Shown here in pieces: positions 1 through 11,445 of a stretch of DNA of 64,000 nt; position 1 is the stretch's first letter, and each line of letters starts with the position of its first letter. Position numbers and translations under genes: made by a program. Source of the stretch: Odontocerum albicorne (taxonomy: Eukaryota > Arthropoda > Insecta > Trichoptera > Odontoceridae); assembly GCA_949825065.1 (NCBI GenBank), contig OX463854.1:18724103-18788102 (forward strand). Reading direction: 5' to 3'. The notes beneath the pieces are model-generated. The model saw nothing but the letters and a program-made list of their open reading frames with translations, did not search any database and was not told where the DNA came from.

Positions 1-430
1 CAGTTGGAGCGTTGCAGAACCGAAACAACAAAAATAATTACAAACCTAATTATGTGCAGTTTTACAAACTCAAAGGATTTGGCATTTTGAAAATGCTAAA
101 TTTTAAAAACAAATGTATCAATTCCAAGCATAGTTAATTCAACTTATCTAGTTCAACCATAACCCTCACTAGGATTAATTATGACTAGGATTCATGTTCT
201 TGACTGTCACTATCAGTTTTAATTTCACTGTTTTCAGTTTTTTAGCATATTTATAACAAAGATTCAGCTTCCACTGTATACTTTACTCGCATGTATTATT
301 CAGAATATGTAGACACTTTTGACAATCAATATTTACAACTTCTTTTTCCATTGACACAGAGAGCAAAATATTACAACTTTCAATGTATTCAAGGATTGTT
401 TGCTTGAAAAAAAAATGTGAGTTTATGTAA
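1..430. other. AT-rich sequence downstream of AATF, nothing recognised
   Basis: No coding region, transposon end or structured repeat was seen between the window edge and the AATF 3' end. Confidence 0.5.
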
Positions 431-436
431 TTTATT
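431..436 (-). terminator. Candidate AATF polyadenylation signal
   Basis: The minus strand carries AATAAA about 55 nt beyond the AATF stop. In DNA this AT-rich the hexamer is common by chance, so only its position supports it. Confidence 0.4.
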
Positions 437-490
437 AAAACATTTAATAAAATATTTTGTGAATTTAAATATATTTTAGCTTACATATAT

Positions 491-1361
491 TTATCTATCA
501 GTCACTTCAAAGTCTCCATTTACAATTTTTTTATTCTTGTTACTATTAATACTATCAACATTTCCTTCAAACTGTTTCCCAAACAGAGAAGCATAAAGCT
601 CATTCTTCATTTCATCAGTCCACTCGAGATTAACTTCTGGAGCCATGAAATTAACTAACTTAGAATGAACGGCATAACGAATTCTTCTACCTTTGGTAGC
701 TCTTGTATCCACCTTTCTTTTCATTTTACTTCTCATCTGTTGCAACAAAATCCACTGTCGACTTAATTGGATTGGATCCGAAACGTCTGTAGATTTGTGT
801 TCGATCAACTCTCTCAAAAGTTGATGATAAAAGTCATCATCATCGAATATTTCACTACAATATTCTTCATCTGCATTTCTTCTATCGAAATCAACAGGAG
901 CTTCACTATTTTGTTCTACATCATCATTTTCATCATCTAAAGGTTTCTTCTCCCCGACAATTTCATATTTTGTCCTTCTTAATTGTGTCCTTCTTAAAAG
1001 TTTGTTTCTATCACCTAATATAAAGTCTATTTGAGATAAAGTAGATATGGGTATTGGTTGATTTTTCTGTACTCCAGTGACTCGTGTTTTATCATTCCAC
1101 TTCTGAACAACACTATTTCGATATTTTGAATATGTTGAATGTCTTTGAGAAAGTTCTTCAGAATAATCTGTAAGTTTTCTCTTCTTGCCCGCTTTTGGTA
1201 CTTCGACTTTAGCAGGTTTGTCGCTGCAGACTGAAGCATCATCGCTGAGAATTTCTTCGTCCATCGGATCATCTAGTGAAATATCCTTGCTCTTATCCTC
1301 ATTGAAGAGATTCTTTGTCTCGGGATATTTAGAAAATAAAATACTCTGCAACTCCATTAAC
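491..1361 (-). CDS. AATF: AATF exon 3 (C-terminal, TRAUB domain)
   Basis: Codes residues 264-553 and ends at TAA 491-493. The acceptor is AATTGCAG|GTTAATGG. It holds the end of the zipper domain (YRNSVVQKWNDKTRV), a basic/acidic linker and the TRAUB domain with DFYHQLLRELIE, TKGRRIRYAVHSKLVNFMAP and YASLFG. Confidence 0.93.
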
Positions 1362-4300
1362 CTGCAATTAAAGTTTTTTTTTAAAAGGAATTAATTAATA
1401 TCAATTACATTTGCACGTAAGAAGTGTATAATAACAATTTTATCAATTTTTTTCTTCTGAGATCACTTGCATATCAACCATTTTGTTTTAAGTTAATGTA
1501 TTTCATCATGCAATTTAACAATGTAAAGTACTTTTAAAATAGTAGAGAATTATTTAATGTCTTATAAATAATAATGAAAAAGATGAATTAGAAAATTTCA
1601 AAAATACTCAACTATTTGAATACATTGAAATAAAAAAATTCAGTATGTAATAACTTTTCAAAAATGTAATTATACTAACATACTTAAAATAAATTGTAGG
1701 TAGAATATTTGATTTTGCCAACTAAAATATATTGTATTGTATTACAGTTTTGTTGTATACAATAAAACCTTGCAGATTTTTAGCAATACTACCTTGATCA
1801 AAAAGTTTTAGGACCGGCCACCGTGTTGTGCTGTCAGTCACCCGATTGGAATTCTTTTTTTTTGTTAGGTTACCACATCTATCATTGACAATTCCCTCCA
1901 AATTTCAGCATAGCTTGACATTTGTAAAAGTTACGCTGTACTGAGTACATCTACCTTTGTGCGTGTTTTCGATTTTTTACAAGTTTGAAAAAGGCATCGA
2001 GTTTGTATTAAATTTTGTGTGAAAAACGGATTTAACGGTCCGCAGACCTTGGAAATGTTGGAGAAGTGTTTTTCGGTGGCACGAACGCTTCAGAAGTGGT
2101 CGTGGAGTGGAGTCGGTCGAGGATGACGAATGCAGTGGCAGTCGGAAACCGATGAAAACATCGATAAAATCAAAGAAATGTTGGCCGAAAACCGCAAATT
2201 GACCATTAGAGAGCTGGCAGAGGACTTGAACATCGCTTATGGATCCGCTCAAGATATTTTGGTTAGTAATTTGGGCCTCAGACGTGTCGTTGCAAAACTG
2301 GTGCCGAAAGACCTCAATTTCATGCAAAAAAGGACCGCGTTGAAATTGCGAAAGACATGATTTCCATGAGCTTTTTACCAAAAACAACACGAATACTATC
2401 CAGCAGCCTTTGAATTCACCTGATCTGGCTCCCTGCGACTTTTTCCTGTTCAACTGACTTAAAAAACCGCTTTGCGAAACGCGAAACAACACCCGAGAGG
2501 ATGTCATGAAAAAATCGAAGACGGCTCTGATGGACATACCGAAAATCGAGTACCAGTGGTGTTTCGAGGATTGGATCAAGCGCTGGCGTAAGTGCGTTGC
2601 AGTAGATGGGGAGTACTTTGAAGGGGACCATATCGATTTTGATGAATAAACTTGTATTTTCGTTTTTATGAATAAAGTCCTAAAACTTGTTGATCAAGGT
2701 AGTATGTCAATCACTTACAAACAACCAGAGAGGTGTTAAACAAGCCTTAAGTGAAAATCATACTAGAACCCTTTTTTAAAAATCTGAGGCACCAACAGGA
2801 ATCAAACCCGCATCCACCAAGTTGAAAACAGATGTCTTATCCACTAGGTCATGGGAGCTTGTTGATTCAAGAAATATTACAATACATTTTTTAAGAATGT
2901 ACTTATTTAGAAAAGAAAATTGTAAACCATTACTCATAGATGAATTGCCATAAAAACTAAAATAAGATCATTACACATAAATGAACATTACACATAATAT
3001 TATTAAATCTTGTAAATAATTTTTGATAGCAAATATGTATTCCAATCATTGCATTCAGGTTAATGCTTTGTTCTAAAAAGATTGTACCATTCCACTGCCA
3101 AATAATGCAACATACACATCCGATAATAAATAAAAAATGTTTGAGATGTAGCCATATTGACAAATGCTTTTGTCGGAGGATGGGGGAAGCTTCATAAATT
3201 GCCTAAAAATGTGACAACCCTTTAAAACTAACAGCTCAAGTTTATTTGAAAAGAATATTTTAAGATGTATAGGAGCCATTAAGTTAAAAATCAATGTTTT
3301 TCATGCAAACCTTGTCAACAAAGAAGTTAAACTCCCTTTACTCTTATTGATAGCAATATTGAACCCTTCGCCTCCTTCATTCTTCAGTTCAAGGAATGTT
3401 TCCTTCAGCGGCATTTGATTAGCCGTAACTAAACACTTCTGAAGATTGATACGCATTTCCAGCAAACTTTCCCACATTGCCAACTGATTCTTGACACATT
3501 TTCCTTTTTTTACATCTTCTGATACATCTCTTTCTTTAAAGTGTTTGAATTCCTCCTTTTTAGGTTTGCCTCCATCCAGCATCTCGCTAAGATTAAATCC
3601 ATCTTGAGAGCCTTCCATATCACTATAATCTTCATCATCTCTAGACCCAGCTTCATCTTCGGAACCTGTGTCATCTTCTTCCTCTTCAACATTTTCATCA
3701 CCTAGAGATAAATAAAAAGAAATAGATAAGAAAAGTAAAACAATTTCAATATTTTATTTTGTTAACATTCAGAATACCAGTTGAGTTTGAATGTAGGTTT
3801 ATATTGTGTGATTATTGCCCAAAACTCCACGATTTACTCAATGTATCAGGACCTTTGATTTTTGTAAAACAATGTTTAAGATACTTGAAAGTAGTTTTTT
3901 CATATTAAATACAAGCAAAAAAAACATTTAAGCACACAACTTTTGGCAGACACACGAATTTTTGCATAAAAAATAAAAAGAGTAAGTATAAGACATTATT
4001 AACCAGTCAAAATTTTAAATCGTTATATCTCTATAAAATGTTTTTTGAATTTACAACATTTGATGATAATCTTGTTTATTGATAGCAAAAACAAAGCAAT
4101 ACAAGAGAAAATATACTTTTATATAGGTTTCAAATGATTCATTAGAAACAATTTATATCAGATGCTACGAGGGTGGTCCCAGAAGTACCCGACCTGACGT
4201 ATAGATGGCGGTTGTTGCTTTAAAAAATTACTATGGTAGAAAGTACTAAACTTATAAAGCTTAAGTTTCAAGTTTTAAGATGCTACGTCGTTTAGTATTT

Positions 4301-6599
4301 GTTTGGCAGCCATCAATAGTGAAAGCTCTCAGTGAATTTGTAAACATGGAAAAAATTGGTCATCGTTATGTGATACAATACTTTCATTTGAAAGGTCTAA
4401 GTCCAACCAATATCAAAGCCGAGCTCTGGGGAAGTCTGCTCCTTCGTTTACAACAGTAAAATATTGCGTGGTAGAGTTTAAACGAGGCCGTACGAGCTGC
4501 CAAGACGAACATCGCAGTGGTCGACCAAATGAGGTGACCACGCCAGAAATGGTAAAGAAAATCCACAAAATGCTATTGGATGACCGTCGATTGAAAGTGC
4601 GCGAGCTAGCAGACATGGTATGCATTTCAAAAAGTGTTGTACATCGCATATTGACTGAAAATTTGGACATGAGAAAGCTGTGCGCAAGATGGGTGCCGAG
4701 TTTGCTCACAATGGAACAAAAACAGAGTCGTGAGGATATTTCAATCGAGTGTTTGGCGATGTTTCACAGCAATAAAGCCGAGTTTTTGCGTCGATTCATA
4801 ACCATGGATGAAACATGGGTCCATCACTTCACACCTGAGACGAAGGAACAGTCAAAACAATGGACTGAAAGGGGAGAATCGGCTCCAAAAAACGCGAAGA
4901 CAGTTCCATCTAAAAGCAAGGTCATGGCGTCAGTTTTTTGGGATGCGCGTGGGATAATTTTCATTGATTATCCTCAAAAAGGAAAAACAATCAACGGCGA
5001 GTATTATGCGAACTTATTGCAGCGTTTGAGTGATGAAATCAAGAAAAAAAGGCCGCATTTGGCGAAAAAGAAAGTGTTGTTTCATCAAAACAATGCACTA
5101 GTTCACACATCCGTTATCGCTGTGGCCAAAATCAATGAATTAAAGTTCGAATTGCTTCCTTACGCACCTATTCGCCAGATTTAGCCCTGTCGGATTATTT
5201 TCTTTCTCCAAACTTGAAAAAATGGCTCGGTGGTAAAAGATTTGCCAACAATGAAGAGGTGGAATCTGCGGTTGATGGCTATTTTGAGGCGCTCGACGGT
5301 TCTCACTATAAACAGGGTATCGAAGCTATTGAACATCGCTGGGAAAAGTGTGTCTAGCTGAAAGAAAACTATGTTGAGAAATAAAAATATTTTTTCCCAA
5401 ATTTTTTGTTTTCTTTGTTAGGGCGGGTACTTTTGGGACATAGCGTCTGAGCTCATCTTGTACGATCCAAGTGCAAAGAGAAGAAACTTGACCATATATT
5501 TTTCAGTCCACACCTTCCCATTATACGAAAAAAACCCAGAGAAAACATAACTATAAAGTTTTTATTCAAATAACATCCAAGGCATATGAAGATCCTTCTT
5601 AAAAATAATTTTTACAGACTACCAGTCAAATGCCAGAATGTATAGCTGACAGTATTTTTATTTCTTTGGAATTAATGGTATGATATTAATCATTTTATTT
5701 GATAATTTGTTTTATTAAATTTTGGTGTTTGATTGGTGATTTGTATGAGTGTATAGCATTCAAAACATTTAAAAATCCAAGTTAGAAGTATTTATTAGAA
5801 AATAAGAATCAAAGGTTGATCCATGAAAAGTTAAAATACCATAAGCTTTTGAATCTGAATGTCTCTCAAGTAAGTTTTGGAGATAGTGAAAAATTATTTA
5901 AAACATGCTATATATGAGATAATGTAAAGTTAATGCTCAAAAAACTTTAAAACAGAACCAACAGAATACTCAAATCAAAACAGAACCAGCAGAATACTCA
6001 TAGATAAAAAATATACAATCGATTCTTTCTCGTGGGTGTGAGGTATACATATCTCAATTTACTTGAGTAATTACTCAAAGATAAAATTACATTTAAAATT
6101 AGTCCAGCATGCAGTAATGAGCTGGGTAAAAATATTTTTTTCTCAATTCATTAAAAATAATAATCTAAATTTTAAAGACCTTCTGAATGAATAACATACC
6201 CGATATTTCTTCTTCTTCAAACTCATCGCCTGAAGCAGCTTCCTTGTCGTCACCCTTATCAGATTCTTCTGCGACATCATCAGAGTCAACTTCGATACTA
6301 TCTCCATCCGAATCGTCTTCAAAACTTCGCAAACCTAAATCTTTTTTAGAAGTCACTTCACCAGCATACCTCTTGCTTAAATCGGCTAACAAACTGGCAT
6401 TTTGTTTCCGAAAACTACTCAATGTTGCTTCTTCGGCGCTATCAGCATCAGAATCCAAATCTTCCCGAGTAACCGTCTTCGGTTTTGTACCAAAAACATG
6501 ATCATCTTCAACGTCTGCACTCGGAGCAACAGTCAGTAAATCTGCTATTTTATCTGATAAAATATTTTGCTTCCTCTTCCTCGTATCTTTCCGAATCAT
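491..6599 (-). CDS. AATF: AATF / Che-1 / Bfr2 homologue, complete gene (3 exons, 553 aa)
   Basis: AATF acts in the nucleolus as part of the AATF-NGDN-NOL10 module of the small-subunit processome, needed for 40S ribosome biogenesis; in vertebrates it also serves as a transcriptional cofactor. The coding sequence joins 6599-6200, 3701-3311 and 1361-491. Exon lengths 400, 391 and 871 sum to 1662 nt, with matching phases at both GT-AG junctions, giving 553 aa, close to the usual family size of about 560. Residues 1-160 are a basic start (MIRKDTRKRKQ) followed by acidic stretches. The AATF leucine-zipper domain begins near residue 184 (FKHFKERD) and runs into exon 3. The C-terminal TRAUB domain covers about 440-525 (RYAVHSKLVNFMAPE). 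The start is the first in-frame ATG of exon 1 at 6599. Identification rests on recalled family similarity, without a search. Confidence 0.93.
1789..2702 (+). mobile_element. Internally deleted mariner-family element in AATF intron 2
   Basis: The element is bounded by 26-bp terminal inverted repeats starting CTACCTTGATCAA with one mismatch, each flanked by TA (1787-1788 and 2703-2704). At 914 bp it is shorter than the usual 1.3 kb. The plus strand reads a helix-turn-helix part (IRELAEDLNIAYGSAQDIL then LVPKDLNFMQK, about 2130-2360) and jumps to the C-terminal part ([12 protein letters not shown] then CVAVDGEYFEGD, about 2405-2640). The first two catalytic Asp regions are missing, so it could move only with transposase supplied in trans. 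Confidence 0.88.
2711..2868 (-). repeat. tRNA-derived SINE, minus orientation
   Basis: Read on the minus strand, a tRNA-like head holds an A-box-like TGACCTAGTGGATAAG and a B-box-like GGTTTGATTCC, followed by the body motif TTTTCACTTAAGGC seen in the other SINE copies here. It lies in AATF intron 2 next to the deleted mariner. Confidence 0.72.
3311..3701 (-). CDS. AATF: AATF exon 2
   Basis: Codes residues 134-264. The acceptor is TCTCTAG|GTGATG and the donor ACAAG|GTTTGC, entering with phase 1 and leaving with phase 2. An acidic stretch at about 134-160 is followed by the conserved AATF block with FKHFKERD, QLAMWESLLEMRI and LQKCL, the first half of the leucine-zipper domain. Confidence 0.92.
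4168..5440 (+). mobile_element. Decayed mariner element in AATF intron 1
   Basis: The left end CGAGGGTGGTCCCAGAAGTA follows TA at 4166-4167. The right end carries the inverted GGTACTTTTGGGAC core near 5426-5439, but its outermost bases have decayed, so the right boundary is good to about 10 bp. Its ends resemble those of the intact element at 43125 (both start CGAGGGTGGTCC), suggesting related lineages. Confidence 0.85.
4346..5384 (+). pseudogene. Mariner transposase pseudogene
   Basis: It starts at ATG 4346 (MEKIGHRYVIQYFHLKGL). The frame breaks near 4430, is open from 4468 to 5184, then breaks again in the third catalytic block (about 5160-5185). The first Asp is present (MDETW), but the second motif reads HQNNALVH instead of HQDNA, so that Asp is lost. 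An in-frame stop (CVSS-like TAG region near 5354) precedes the LKENYVEK end. It cannot encode an active enzyme. Confidence 0.85.
5449..6199. other. Rest of AATF intron 1
   Basis: AT-rich intron sequence. The only structure seen is an imperfect tandem duplication of about 28 bp near 5948-6003 containing AGAATACTCA twice. Confidence 0.5.
6200..6599 (-). CDS. AATF: AATF exon 1
   Basis: Codes residues 1-134. It opens at ATG 6599 with a basic N-terminus (MIRKDTRKRKQNILSDKIAD), then becomes strongly acidic (DEFEEEEIS). The donor after 6200 reads G|GTATGT, leaving phase 1. A TTG slightly upstream is in frame but is not a eukaryotic start. Confidence 0.9.
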
Positions 6600-6764
6600 T
6601 TTGAGAAATATCAATAAGACTTAAATTCAAAACACTGCGATAGAATTAATTATATCCTGATTTAACCTAAAACTGTCAAACGTAGTGTCCTGTATAATAT
6701 GCACGTGGAAATTGTAATGTTGCCAGTATACATAATACCACAGATAGTTTTTTCTTCTTGTTTT

Positions 6765-6880
6765 TCTCTCTCTCTCTCTCTTTGAATAATGGCCGTGAAC
6801 TCCTATATATGATGTTCTTGAATAATGGCCGTGAACTCTTACATATGAAGGCGTATACGCCAGTGTTAAGTGATGTACCA
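6765..6880. repeat. (TC)n tract plus dispersed repeat motif
   Basis: A short TC microsatellite (about 6765-6781) is followed by two direct copies of a motif containing AATAATGGCCGTGAACTC, then GTATACGCCAGTGTTAAG. Related copies occur at 15036, 50753 and 50938, so this is part of a dispersed family. Confidence 0.7.
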
Positions 6881-6912
6881 CAGATAGCCATAAAATACTA
6901 TGTCTTCTATAT

Positions 6913-9900
6913 CAGTGTTCCCCAACCGATGGTCCGCGGCCTGGTGCCGGGCCGCAGAGACTTTCCGCCGGGCCGCAAACAGTATGTCAAATTTCAAGAA
7001 ATTCGCCATGTGAAAATATTAAATTTAGGATATTTTCGCTTGCACGTTGACTTGTATTTTTAGTAATTGTTAAATAAATATAATTGGTATGATAATGTGA
7101 CACGATGGTCGCTGGTTTTCTCAGAATGGACAGTCATAAATCTTCTCAGATACATTTAGGGAGAACGGAAATATTTGCTCTTGGATAGTGAACTCGGATG
7201 CAAAACCCTACCTAAATATATTTCCAAGAATTTCATAATATATAATTGTTTTCATTTTGGAATGGACCGGTGAGAAAGTAAATTTTACAATAAATACATA
7301 TTCATTTTATTTTTTTACGGAGGTTTGCGAAGGATATAATCCGTCTCATATTTACCGCCTATTCATATATTTTTTACAATAAATACATATTCATTTTATT
7401 GTTTTACGGAGGTTTGCATTTACCGCATATTAATATATTTTTTTTGTTTCATCTGAAATTTATTTTTTGCGTCCGTTTCTAGTGGTTAAAAACACATTAA
7501 CTTTAAAATTATTTCAGTTACATTTTTTAATTGAAAGGTAACACGCGCTTAGTTATTCGTTCTTTCCGAAATGATTTTCTCAATTACAAGTTTAAAAAAT
7601 CTTCAATTTTTTAAATTCATTGCACCGATCGTTTGTTAATATTATTTTGTGTATTTCGGGAAACTACTTATTGTGCCATTTGAAACCCTGCAAATGGAAA
7701 AAAAGAAAGACAAACAGCAAAATATTTTTAACTTGTTTAAAAACAAGAACAGTAACCAGGAGAAGTGTAGCGAAGACACCGAAAATAATACAAGCTGGAG
7801 TACATCAAGTATCTTAACAGTCAGAACTTATCCGATGAAGGAGTAAGGTGTCCTACCATCGGACCGAAACTCCGAACAAGCTATCCATCACTTGAAACAA
7901 GAAACAAGAAAAATAAATGTGTTGAGACTTCAGAATATGCGACAGAAGTTAAAAATAGGAAAGGGGACTATGTTAGGCATTATGATGAAGGGTATTTAAA
8001 GTTTGGTTTTACTATAGCCCTTGAAAGTGAACTATGTCCACGGCCTCTGTGTGTAGTGTGTCACGCAATTCTATCAAATGAGGCGATGAAACCTTCCAAA
8101 CTTGTTCCTCATTTGCATTCGAAGCATAGTGATCTCAAAGATAAGCCATTGGATTTTTTTGAAAGATTACAGGACCAGTTGAAAAATCAAAAAAGTGAAA
8201 TGAAAAAGATGATAACTAGGGACAAAAAACTGCTTCAAGCGTCTTATTTAGTTGCTCTTCAAATATCTAAAACGAAAAAACCGTTCACTATCGGGGAGGA
8301 GTTAGTAAAGCCTTGCATCATAGATTGCGCACGTGAGGTTTTGGGTCCTCAAGCCTCAAAAAAACTCGAGGCTATACCACTTTCGGGAAACACTATCCAG
8401 AGAACAATTATTGACATGGCGATCGATATTGAAGAGCAGGTTGTAGAGGGAATAAAGAAATCACGATGTTTTGCGATTCAACTCGACGAATCAACTGACG
8501 TGAGCAACCATGCTATTCTACTTTGCTTCGTGAGGTATAGTGAAGCTGAAGATTTTAGGGAGGAACTTCTTTGCTGTCTTGACTTACCTGGACGGACTAC
8601 AAGTTCGGAGATATTTGGTGTTCTTGACGAGTATTTCCAAGCGCACAGCTTAGAGTGGGGCAAATGCGTCGGAGTGTGTACAGACGGCGCTACAAGCATG
8701 ATTGGACATCTCTCAGGTGTAGTTGCAAGAATAAAGACTGTTGCCCATCCAGATATGTTGTCCACTCACTATATAATTCACCGAGAGCATCTAGCTGCAA
8801 AGAAGCTCTCTCCAGAGCCAAACACAGTGATGAACGACGCCGTGAAGATTATAAATGAAATTCGTAGTCGATCCATGAACTTAAGACTGTCCAAGTTACT
8901 GTGCGAGAGTATGGACTCGCAACATCAACATCTACTTCTCCATGCAGAAGTTAGGTGGCTATCGAGAGGAAAGGGTCTTTCACGTCTCTTTGAATTAAGG
9001 GAAGAAGCAAAACATTTTATGAGAGACAGAAACTCCGCCCTACTAGAACATTTTTTGGACGAGGAATGGTTGAGTAAACACGCATATATGGCGGACATAT
9101 TTAGTATACTTAATGACCTTAATCTTTCTCTCCAGGGGTTTTGTAAAAATATTTTTAAATTGAGAAATAAGGTCGATGCATTTAAAAAGAAGCTGGTTCT
9201 TTGGGATTGTCGTGTACAAATGGAGGATTTAGAAATGTTTCCACTTTTGCAAGAATTTTTAATTGCTGCTGACGTCGACAGGAAAGGTGTTTTAAATGTA
9301 ATAAGTCAACACTTGAAGGCGTCGGTACTAAAATTTAATCATTATTATCCCGAAAATGAGGATCCTCGTAAAAGAAATCTTTGGATTAGTAATCCCTTCA
9401 TGGAGGGCATAATTTCACGTACTCTTACGAGTAGAGAAAAAGAACAATTAATAGAGTTGTCTTCGGATGTCACTCTGATATCCAGACACAAAACATTAAC
9501 ATTACCTCAGTTTTGGATATCAGGATGAATATCCACATTTAAGATGTAAAGTTATAAATTTCTTAATGTAATTTTCAACAACCTTTTCATGCGAAAAAGC
9601 ATTTTCATCCATGCCCTCAATAAAATCGAAACAATGGAATAGACTGGACGTGAATGCAAGAATATCCAATCCAATATATTAGCAAAGATGCAACAGCAGG
9701 TTTCACATTAGTTTGTTGAAAACCCCCATTGTTTTTGTTAAATTTTAATTGTATCAAAGTTACAATGTAAATTGTTTAACTGTTATATGTATATTTGCTA
9801 ATTATAGTTACATATGTCCATCTGTCACAATATAAGATTAAAAAATATTAAATAAAAAAACCATTTTTATTTCAGTATTAGTGGTCTGCGAAAAAAACTT

Positions 9901-9945
9901 CCTTTTTTTACCGGTCCACAGGTTTAAAAAGGTTGGGGAACACTG
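6913..9945 (+). mobile_element. hAT (Buster-type, ZBED5-like) transposon
   Basis: The ends are perfect 15-bp inverted repeats, CAGTGTTCCCCAACC at 6913 and its complement ending at 9945. A perfect 8-bp target duplication TTCTATAT flanks both sides (6905-6912 and 9946-9953). Length is 3033 bp. A GC-rich subterminal block (GGCCTGGTGCCGGGCCGC) follows the left end, and a direct duplication of about 70 bp sits at 7274-7440. The element lies between AATF and the next mariner. Confidence 0.95.
7694..9710 (+). pseudogene. Buster/ZBED5-like hAT transposase, frame-disrupted
   Basis: The N-terminus starts at ATG 7694 (MEKKKDKQQNIFNLF) and leaves frame near 7795. A long open frame then runs to TGA 9526-9528. 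It includes the BED-type zinc-finger remnant (GFT...CVVCHAILSN...LVPHLHSKH), the catalytic block (FAIQLDESTDVSN), CTDGATSMIG, the HREHL motif and LLHAEVRWLSRGK. The C-terminal dimerisation motif (CEKAFSSM...NRLDV) follows only in another frame at about 9586-9645. Related ZBED genes are domesticated in vertebrates, but intact ends and target duplication mark this as a transposon copy. It is probably inactive. Confidence 0.87.
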
Positions 9946-10155
9946 TTCTATATAACTGAATTTCACAATATTCATTCACTAGGCTTTTATTTTTCATTTC
10001 TCATAAAAGTCACTCATCAAAAGTTGTAAGTCATTTTTATTATCCACCATCACTACCATGTCATCTGCATATAGCAACAAAAGCTATTGGACGTTTTATG
10101 ACCCGAATTACCTATGGATTTTTTTCATACTTGAGCCATATAAATTTTACTTATA

Positions 10156-11443
10156 TTGGGTGTACAAATAAGTTGCCGCCGTTTGACAGAAGTTGGCGCC
10201 ACCAGTAAGTTATGGTTAAAATTGTCAGATGTAATACGTCATTGTCGTAAGTTTGAACATCTGTCAACAACATAACCTTAAAATATTAGTGAATTTTTAG
10301 CAGTATAATATATTCTTTTGTGTGCGAAAATGTCAAGTTTTGAGCCGAATAAGCGTCATTTGCGGGAACTTTTGATTTACTTCTTCAATTTGAAGAAATC
10401 TGCAGCTGAGGCGCATCGATTGCTTGTAGAAGCATATGGTGAGGCTGCCTTAAGTGAGAGAAGTTGTCGTGAGTGGTTTCAAAAGTTTAAGAACGGTGAA
10501 TTTGACATCGAAGACAAAGAACGTAGCGGAAGGCCGAAAGTGTACGAAGACGCGGAATTGGAAGTATTATTGGATCAAGATTCGTGCCAAACGCAAGAAG
10601 AACTTGCACTTACATTAGGAGTGACTCAACAAGCAATTTCACATAGGTTGAAATCATTGGGAATGATTCAAAAACAAGGAAATTGGGTTCCATATGAACT
10701 GACACCGAGAAACGTTGAACGCCGATTTTCCACATGTGAAATGCTGCTTGCCAGGCATAAACGAAAGGGTTTTCTGCACCGTATAGTCACTGGTGATGAA
10801 AAATGGATCCACTATGATAATCCAAAAAGGAAGAAATCATGGGGAACCCCTGGCCATGCTTCAACATCTACAGCTAAGCCAAATATTCATGGAAAAAAAC
10901 TCTTGTTGTGTATTTGGTGGGATCAGCTTGGTGTCGTGTTTTATGAGTTGCTCAAACCGAACGAAACCATTACTGGGGCTGTCTACCGAGCACAATTGAT
11001 GAGATTGAGTCGAGCACTCGAGGAAAAGCGCGCCCACTGCTACTCCAGACACGACAAAATTATTCTCCTGCATGATAATGCTCGTCCACATGTTGCGGCG
11101 CCGGTCAAAACCTATTTGGAAACACTCAATTGGGAAGTTTTACCCCACCCGCCGTATTCACCAGACATTGCGCCTTCTGATTTCCACTTGTTTCGATCGA
11201 TGACGCATGGCCTGTCTGAGCAGCACTTCACATCATATGAAGATACCAAAAATTGGGTCGATTCGTGGATAGCCTCAAAAGATGAATAATTTTTCCGACG
11301 CGGTATCCGTATGCTGCCAGAAAGATGGGAAAAAGTAGTGGCAAGCGATGGGCAATACTTCGAATAAAACATGAGGTTCCGTTCTTTCACAATAAATGCC
11401 CAATTTTTGATAAAAAACGGCGGAAACTTATTTGTACACCTAA
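10156..11443 (+). mobile_element. Near-intact mariner, Mos1-like
   Basis: 29-bp terminal inverted repeats starting TTRGGTGTACAAATAAG with two mismatches are flanked by TA at 10154-10155 and 11444-11445. At 1288 bp it is full length. It lies in intergenic DNA between the hAT element and another Mos1-like copy. Confidence 0.92.
10330..11289 (+). CDS. Mariner transposase with one late premature stop
   Basis: The first ATG at 10330 begins MSSFEPNKRHLRELLIYFF, as in Mos1-like transposases. The frame is open for 319 residues with the N-terminal helix-turn-helix region, the linker WVPYEL and the catalytic triad D156 (VTGDEKW), D249 (LHDNARPH) and D284 (SPDIAPSD), a DD34D spacing. A TAA at 11287-11289 interrupts it; the same frame then continues with the conserved FFRRGI...ERWEKVV...DGQYFE tail to a second TAA at 11365-11367. 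About 26 residues are lost, so activity is doubtful. Confidence 0.88.
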   Translation: MSSFEPNKRHLRELLIYFFNLKKSAAEAHRLLVEAYGEAALSERSCREWFQKFKNGEFDIEDKERSGRPKVYEDAELEVLLDQDSCQTQEELALTLGVTQQAISHRLKSLGMIQKQGNWVPYELTPRNVERRFSTCEMLLARHKRKGFLHRIVTGDEKWIHYDNPKRKKSWGTPGHASTSTAKPNIHGKKLLLCIWWDQLGVVFYELLKPNETITGAVYRAQLMRLSRALEEKRAHCYSRHDKIILLHDNARPHVAAPVKTYLETLNWEVLPHPPYSPDIAPSDFHLFRSMTHGLSEQHFTSYEDTKNWVDSWIASKDE

Positions 11444-11445
11444 TA

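Noticed and set aside
2130..2360. A small host gene with a helix-turn-helix
   Set aside because: It lies inside the terminal repeats of a deleted mariner and continues as a transposase C-terminus in another frame.
8056..9528. A host ZBED5-type gene
   Set aside because: The frame sits inside perfect hAT ends with an 8-bp target duplication and is frame-disrupted at both ends, so it is a transposon copy.
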